A stretch of 64,000 bases of DNA, taken from assembly GCA_049585795.1 (NCBI GenBank), contig JBAVAQ010000067.1, positions 122,826 through 186,825 on the forward strand. Direction: 5' to 3'. The notes beneath the pieces are model-generated. The model worked only from the letters and a program-made list of their open reading frames with translations. It did not search any database and had not been told where the DNA came from. A program made the position numbers and the translations under genes. How positions within the stretch are numbered: position 1 is the first letter of the stretch; each line of letters begins with the position of its first letter. Origin of the DNA: JABDBE01 sp049585795. Its GTDB lineage: Bacteria > Acidobacteriota > Terriglobia > Terriglobales > Acidobacteriaceae. Shown one piece after another: positions 59,343 to 64,000 of the stretch.

Positions 59343-61070
59343 ATGCCTAGAAATCTAGTCGAGAAGAAGCAATCGACAGTGACGACTGTACCTGCAGGCC
59401 CGCAAATCACGGAGGCAGTACCGGCGCTTCGTAGATCTCGCTGGCGCCGTTGGTTGGCCATTTCGGCGACGACCATTCTGGCCCCGGTGTTACTGCTTGC
59501 GCTCGCGGAGGTGGCGCTGCGCCTCTGCGGAGTAGGAACGCCAACCGGCGTCACGCTCCGTTGCACCGATCAAGGCCAGCCTGCTTATTGCGACAACCCA
59601 TCTTTCGCCGCAGCCTTTTTCCCGCCGGGAATGTTTCGTACACCGCGGCCTTACGCGATTCCCGCAGCCAAGCCACCAGGAACTTACAGGATCTTCGTTC
59701 TCGGCGAGTCGGTTGCCTGGGGCGATCCTGATCCCACCTACGGATTCGGCCGATACCTCGAAGTAATGCTCCGAGAACGCTTCCCCCAGACAAAGTTCGA
59801 GGTGATCAATACCAGCATCACTGCTCTCAACTCGCATGCATTCCTGCCCATGGTCAAGGAGCTGGCGCAGTACCAGCCCGACCTCTTTATTATGTACGCG
59901 GGCAACACCGAAGTGGTAGGGCCTTTTGGGCCAGGAACGGTGTTAACGCCGTGGGATATGAGTCTGCCGGCCATCCGCGCCAGAATTTTTCTCAATTCCA
60001 CCCGGCTGGGTCAGCTTTTCGCGAAGGTGAGTCGCGCGAACCAGAAGAATGAATGGCGCGGCATGGAAATGTTTCTGGACCGGCAGGTCCGCGCCGACTC
60101 TCCACAGATGAAGCCAGTGTACGAAAATTTCGCAGCCAATTTGCGCGATATCGTCGCCGTCGCCCGCCGCGCGGGCGCTCAAGTCCTGATCAGCACAGTA
60201 GCCACGAATTTAAAGGATTGTGCTCCGTTCGCTTCCCTGCATCGCGAAGGCATCCGAGAGGATGAGCTGCATTCGTGGGAGGGATTGGTCCAGCGCGGTG
60301 CCGACCTCGAGAGCGCGGGATCGTACGCTGATGCCCTAAAGCTGTACCTCTCGGCGGCGGAGATCGATCCTCAGTATGCCGAACTCCAGTTTCGGATTGC
60401 GCGTTGCCTGTGGGCTCTCGGCGATTTTGCCGGGGTCAAGGGGCGCTTCGTGCGGGCTCAGGATCTCGACACGCTTCGCTTTCGCGCCGATAGCAAATTA
60501 AATGAAATCATTCGTGCTCAAGCTGGCCCGGGCGTCGGCGTAGTTGATGCGGCCGCGGTTTTTGCTGGCGAGAGTCCGCATGAGGTCCCGGGCAACGAAC
60601 TCTTCTACGAACACGTGCACATGAATCCGCGCGGGACGTACTTGCTTGCGCGTGCCCTCTTCCGCCAGATCGACAGCATGTTGCCGGCCGAATTGCGGCG
60701 CGGTGCAGTGACCGAGGATGTCGTCTCCGAAGAAGAATGCGAGCGCCTGCTTGCATTTACGCCGTATGATCGCTTGCGGGTCGCTGGGCTGGTGCTCGCG
60801 AAGCTGCAGCGGCCTCCGTTTACCAACCAACTGAACCACTCAGAAGAGGTCCTGAGGATGAAAAGCCAGGCCGAAGGATCACCCAATTATGGGGAGATCG
60901 TTGCCGAATACCAGTGGGCCATCCTGCAAAACCCACAGGACCGGCTGTTACATCTTAATTATGGATTTCTCCTCCATCGCTACGACCCTGCCGCCGCCGA
61001 CCAGGAATTGCGCCAAGCCTTGCCCTACGATAACGCTCCAGTCCTGTGCAACTGGCGCAAGTTTGACTGA
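59343..61070 (+). CDS. Membrane-anchored SGNH hydrolase-like protein with TPR region
   Basis: A 575-residue protein with an N-terminal transmembrane helix (about 40-62), then an SGNH-like domain. Its first block is IFVLGESVAWGDPDP (Ser in GES) and its last is FYEHVHMNPRGTY, where the His completes the active site. An inserted tetratricopeptide-like region (SYADALKLYLSAAEIDPQYAEL) and a second at the C-terminus follow. SGNH proteins next to MBOAT acyltransferases complete acyl transfer to extracellular glycans. It likely acts with the MBOAT gene 650 bases upstream. Confidence 0.75.
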   Translation: MPRNLVEKKQSTVTTVPAGPQITEAVPALRRSRWRRWLAISATTILAPVLLLALAEVALRLCGVGTPTGVTLRCTDQGQPAYCDNPSFAAAFFPPGMFRTPRPYAIPAAKPPGTYRIFVLGESVAWGDPDPTYGFGRYLEVMLRERFPQTKFEVINTSITALNSHAFLPMVKELAQYQPDLFIMYAGNTEVVGPFGPGTVLTPWDMSLPAIRARIFLNSTRLGQLFAKVSRANQKNEWRGMEMFLDRQVRADSPQMKPVYENFAANLRDIVAVARRAGAQVLISTVATNLKDCAPFASLHREGIREDELHSWEGLVQRGADLESAGSYADALKLYLSAAEIDPQYAELQFRIARCLWALGDFAGVKGRFVRAQDLDTLRFRADSKLNEIIRAQAGPGVGVVDAAAVFAGESPHEVPGNELFYEHVHMNPRGTYLLARALFRQIDSMLPAELRRGAVTEDVVSEEECERLLAFTPYDRLRVAGLVLAKLQRPPFTNQLNHSEEVLRMKSQAEGSPNYGEIVAEYQWAILQNPQDRLLHLNYGFLLHRYDPAAADQELRQALPYDNAPVLCNWRKFD

Positions 61071-61145
61071 GGTCGTGATGGATACACCCTGGCGCTCCAA
61101 CCTTGTCTAGGCTCTAACCCGCCACATTCGGCCAGTTTCCCGCCA

Positions 61146-61178
61146 TGTGATCCACATCACAACTGCCTGTGATCCCGC
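61146..61178. promoter_or_regulatory. Perfect CRP-type palindrome plus half-site at 22 bp
   Basis: TGTGA-N6-TCACA at 61146-61161 (10 of 10), then TGTGA at 61168-61172, 22 bases after the first. It lies in the 376-base gap before the TPR gene at 61447; no other gene was found in that gap. Confidence 0.6.
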
Positions 61179-61446
61179 ATGCTGTCCTGCCACTCGAGCG
61201 CCGGTAAGTTAAACACAGTGAGGATGTATGTGGCTCGAAATCATGGCGGGGCAAATCGCGCCGTAACTGAGAACAAAGACACGCATCTCCGGTTCCAATC
61301 CTCGCAGTGGGAAGAAGTGCACCCCGGAAAGTGCGAAAAGTATGGCGATAAAGGCCTTTTTGGGAGGTTCCAAAGTGGCACTTAGCGTGCCTGAAGTATT
61401 TTGCCGCGCTAGTGGGGAATGCGCAGATCGAAGGAGAAAACAACCA

Positions 61447-62103
61447 ATGCCGAATGAAGCGGTGGAGCATGCAACGGACGGATCCGTTTGGCAAGCGAAA
61501 CAGGTATACGCAATGGCGGCGGTTTGCCTGCTGTTGGGTTTGGGAATCGGCTACCTCTTCCGTGGCTCCCAGTCTCCCGCGTCACCCGCGCCGGTTGCGG
61601 GCGGCATGCCCCCTTCTGCTACGGCTGGTGCGATGGGCGGGAACATGCCAACCCTTGACCAGATGAAAAAGATGGCCGACACGAAGGCAGCCCCGCTGCT
61701 GGAGAAATTGAAGAGCGATCCCAACAACAGTGACCTGCTCATGAAGGTTGGGAACATCTATGAATCCACTCACCAGTTCGGGGAAGCGGTTGGCTACTAC
61801 AACAAGGCGTTGCAAGTGAACCCGAAAAACGTTGCCATTCGCACCCAGCTGGCGTCGAGCCTTTACTACAGCGGTGATGTGGATGGAGCGATTAGCCAGC
61901 TTCAAGAGGCGTTGCAATATGACCCCAAGGACGCCAACTCGCTGTTCAACCTCGGCATGATCAAGTGGCAGGGAAAACAGGACAGCAAAGGGGCACTGGC
62001 GGCATGGCAGGAGTTGCTGAAATCGAATCCACAATTGAGTCCCGAGCGCAAAACCACGGTACAAAAACTGATGGCTGAGGTGCAGACGAAGAGTACGAGC
62101 TAG
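61447..62103 (+). CDS. Membrane-anchored TPR protein (first of two paralogues)
   Basis: A 218-residue protein with an N-terminal transmembrane helix (VYAMAAVCLLLGLGIGYLFRG), a Pro/Ala/Gly linker and about four TPR-like units (LLMKVGNIYESTHQFGEAV, YYNKALQVNPKN, LASSLYYSGDVDGAIS, FNLGMIKWQGKQDSKGAL). TPRs hold protein partners outside the membrane. The ATG at 61447 has AAGGAG upstream; a longer frame from 61342 lacks it. It is followed 32 bases later by a paralogue, and a CRP-type site lies upstream. Confidence 0.8.
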   Translation: MPNEAVEHATDGSVWQAKQVYAMAAVCLLLGLGIGYLFRGSQSPASPAPVAGGMPPSATAGAMGGNMPTLDQMKKMADTKAAPLLEKLKSDPNNSDLLMKVGNIYESTHQFGEAVGYYNKALQVNPKNVAIRTQLASSLYYSGDVDGAISQLQEALQYDPKDANSLFNLGMIKWQGKQDSKGALAAWQELLKSNPQLSPERKTTVQKLMAEVQTKSTS

Positions 62104-62135
62104 CGCATAAACACATCTTGAAGGAGCACTGAGAA

Positions 62136-62807
62136 ATGACGAATGCAAATCGAACAAATTCGACGGAGCAATGGACAAGCGTGCAGGCCTACGTATTAGC
62201 CGTCATCTGTATGCTGGTAGGAATCGCCGGCGGCTGGTTCATCCGCGGTTCCGCGAGTCCGGCTGCGACGGTGGCCGCGAGCGCCTCCGCTCCCGCTGCC
62301 GGGAGTATGGAAACGGGTAATCAAACTCCGACTCCGGCTCAGATGCAGAAAATGGCTGACACCCAAGCTGCGCCGTTGATCGAGAAACTCAACGCAGACC
62401 CAAATAATCCCGCGCTTCTAGAAAACATTGGCAATGTCTATTACGATGCCCAGCAGTTTCCCCCTGCGATTGACTACTACCAGCGTGCGCTGAAGTTAGA
62501 GCCCGCCAACACCGGTGTTCGTACCGACATGGCGACCGCCTATTGGTACACGGGAGACGCGGACACGGCTATCGCAGAATTTCAGAAATCACTCTCGTAC
62601 GAACCCAACAAAGCGAACACGCTGTTCAACCTGGGAGTCGTCGAGTGGCAGGGCAAGATGGATATCGCTAAAGCCCTGGCTACATGGCAGAAGTTGCTGG
62701 ACACGAACCCGAATTATGAAGGCAAAGACAAAGTTCTGGAGCTAATGGCGCAGGCGAAGAAGCACGCAGGCGTAAAACCGGGCACACCGGCAAAGCCGTT
62801 GCAGTAG
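62136..62807 (+). CDS. Membrane-anchored TPR protein (second paralogue)
   Basis: A 223-residue protein closely similar in layout and sequence to the one before it: membrane helix (VLAVICMLVGIAGGWFIRG), Ala/Pro linker, MQKMADTQAAPLIEKL, and TPR units (ENIGNVYYDAQQFPPAIDYY, FNLGVVEWQGKMDIAKAL). It arose by tandem duplication. AAGGAG precedes the ATG. Function unknown; similar pairs act as assembly factors in membrane or cytochrome biogenesis, but nothing here proves this. Confidence 0.8.
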   Translation: MTNANRTNSTEQWTSVQAYVLAVICMLVGIAGGWFIRGSASPAATVAASASAPAAGSMETGNQTPTPAQMQKMADTQAAPLIEKLNADPNNPALLENIGNVYYDAQQFPPAIDYYQRALKLEPANTGVRTDMATAYWYTGDADTAIAEFQKSLSYEPNKANTLFNLGVVEWQGKMDIAKALATWQKLLDTNPNYEGKDKVLELMAQAKKHAGVKPGTPAKPLQ

Positions 62808-62863
62808 CCGCCTCGTACACCAGGTCGGTCTCCAATGGCGCCCAGTAAGAATGGTAGGTTCAC

Positions 62864-63307
62864 ATGAGCTACAAAATTCTAGGCATAGGCAAGTGGGAGC
62901 TCGTAACTGCGGTGCTGTTTGCCGTTAGCCAGATTGCGACAGCCAGCAATGCTCCGGTTGTTTCCGGCTCCTACGAGATCGTGCAAAACAAGAACCTCGG
63001 TTCGCAGGCGCAGATTCGAATGCGAATCCATCTGGTGAATCATGGGCCGAATAGCCTCTCCATTCAGCGAATGACTCTTTGGGATTTTTCCCATCCCGAT
63101 AAGGGAGGAACCCGCGTCTGCCCGCTCACACTCCGCATGCACGCATCCGCAGAGACCATCCAGGAATTCACCATCCTGCGTTCGGAATATGAATCATGGC
63201 GCAAAGGAATGCGGCCAAGATTTGTTCTGGAAATAGCGGCTCCGGGCCGCGTCAAGAGCACCACGGTGGTTCGACTGGACCGGATTTCTGGTCGGGAGGC
63301 AAAGTGA
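62864..63307 (+). CDS. Secreted hypothetical protein
   Basis: A 147-residue protein with a signal peptide (about 1-28, ending IATASNA) and a beta-rich mature part (SQAQIRMRIHLVNHGPNSLSI), suggesting an Ig-like or fibronectin-like fold. No family recognised. It lies 2 bases before the NHL-repeat gene, so the two probably form an operon. Confidence 0.65.
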   Translation: MSYKILGIGKWELVTAVLFAVSQIATASNAPVVSGSYEIVQNKNLGSQAQIRMRIHLVNHGPNSLSIQRMTLWDFSHPDKGGTRVCPLTLRMHASAETIQEFTILRSEYESWRKGMRPRFVLEIAAPGRVKSTTVVRLDRISGREAK

Positions 63308-63309
63308 GT

Positions 63310-64000
63310 ATGCGCCGCCACACTTTGCTTATCGTGATCCTTATTGCTGTCGCTCTTCTTTTGTTCACGCCGCAGGTTTTGCTCGCTCAGTACGCCATCA
63401 GTACGGTTGCCGGCGGCGGACCAAATAATCTGACGGCGCTTAAAGCCAGCATCGGGTATCCCGGCAGCATCGTGTTGGACGCTGCAGGTGACATCTACAT
63501 TGCGGACTCCTACTCAAGTCATATCTTCAAAGTGGATACGACCGGCACGCTCACCGTGGTCGCGGGGAACGGCACCCACGGCTACTCCGGTGATGGAGGA
63601 CCCGCCACCCGTGCGGCCTTGGGAATTTTCGGGCCCGAAGGCTTAGCTGTGGATGGCTCGGGAAACATCTTCATCGCGGACACGGATAATTCGGTGATTC
63701 GAGAAGTCGTGGCCACGAGCGGCAATATCCAAACCGTGGCGGGAAATGGATCGGCCGGATACTCCGGTGATGGAGGCCCAGCGACCAGCGCGCAACTTTA
63801 CGATCCTTTTGGTGTCTTCGTGGACAGCTCCGGGAACATTTTCATCGCGGATACCGACAACTGCCTGATCCGGAAGGTGAGCGGTGGCAACATTTCTACG
63901 GTCGCGGGCAACCCCGCGGCGCAGACCTCCCCTTGCGGTTTCGCGGGAGACGGCGGGCCGGCTACGAGCGCGCAGCTTGACGAACCGGAAGGCGTTTTCG
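63310..64000 (+). CDS. Secreted NHL-repeat protein, cut by the window end
   Basis: The first 230 residues of a longer protein. A signal peptide (LLIVILIAVALLLFTPQVLLA) is followed by NHL-type beta-propeller repeats: VAGNGTHGYSGDGGPAT, GPEGLAVDGSGNIFIADTDN, FGVFVDSSGNIFIADTDN. No stop before base 64000. Such repeats are abundant in acidobacterial surface proteins. A GTG at 63304 in the same frame is an alternative start overlapping the previous stop. Confidence 0.85.
   Translation, partial: MRRHTLLIVILIAVALLLFTPQVLLAQYAISTVAGGGPNNLTALKASIGYPGSIVLDAAGDIYIADSYSSHIFKVDTTGTLTVVAGNGTHGYSGDGGPATRAALGIFGPEGLAVDGSGNIFIADTDNSVIREVVATSGNIQTVAGNGSAGYSGDGGPATSAQLYDPFGVFVDSSGNIFIADTDNCLIRKVSGGNISTVAGNPAAQTSPCGFAGDGGPATSAQLDEPEGVF

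Overview
The window looks like an Acidobacteriota chromosome (Terriglobia-like). The evidence is a VWFA-related acidobacterial domain protein, a GloVer-type repeat protein, NHL-repeat surface proteins, and intergenic repeats resembling those I recall from that phylum. No rRNA, tRNA, CRISPR array, integrase or intact transposase was recognised. All calls come from reading the sequence and translations; no database search was run.

Layout. 1-11.3 kb: the end of a gene cut by the window edge, a CRP-like regulator beside a hybrid sensor kinase, a YwiC-like membrane gene broken by two frameshifts, small secreted proteins, a flavin reductase-like protein, a sensor kinase/NtrC-type regulator pair and a GloVer-repeat protein. 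11.8-17.4 kb: redox membrane modules. One operon (H-protein-like, ferredoxin, NrfD/HybB) looks intact. Next to it is a decayed uptake-hydrogenase operon: the small subunit has lost its N-terminal half, HybA is intact, and HybB is fused in frame to the tail of a hydrogenase maturation protease, so the large subunit is missing. TatA lies beside it. 17.5-21.1 kb: a CrtC/tocopherol-cyclase-like protein, a lipase-like hydrolase, and a PhaR/phasin pair with a visible promoter and operator.

21.2-52.7 kb is the core: a long co-directional lipid locus. Acyl-CoA ligase and acyl-CoA dehydrogenase are followed, from 25.5 kb on, by near-contiguous genes: adhE, a STAS protein, a wax-ester synthase/DGAT, an ETF:menaquinone oxidoreductase, etfB, etfA, a second acyl-CoA dehydrogenase, a 2959-residue PUFA-synthase-like megasynthase (KS-AT-KS-4xACP-KR-DH), a 1876-residue eukaryote-like single-chain acyl-CoA carboxylase, an Sfp-type phosphopantetheinyl transferase and a GMC oxidoreductase. 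52.7-61 kb: UbiB/ABC1 kinase, a free acyl carrier protein, a fatty acyl-AMP ligase, an MBOAT acyltransferase and an SGNH/TPR membrane protein. I read the whole as a dedicated factory for a special long-chain lipid: malonyl supply, chain assembly, carrier activation, redox trimming, reduction to alcohol, esterification and possibly transfer to the cell surface. 61-64 kb: two paralogous membrane-anchored TPR proteins, a small secreted protein and the start of an NHL-repeat protein.

The most unusual observations are: all four tandem carrier domains of the megasynthase have Thr where the phosphopantetheine Ser should be; CRP-type TGTGA half-sites recur at exact 22-bp spacing in several intergenic regions, matching a locally encoded regulator with a CRP-like recognition helix; and the hydrogenase operon has collapsed by deletion.
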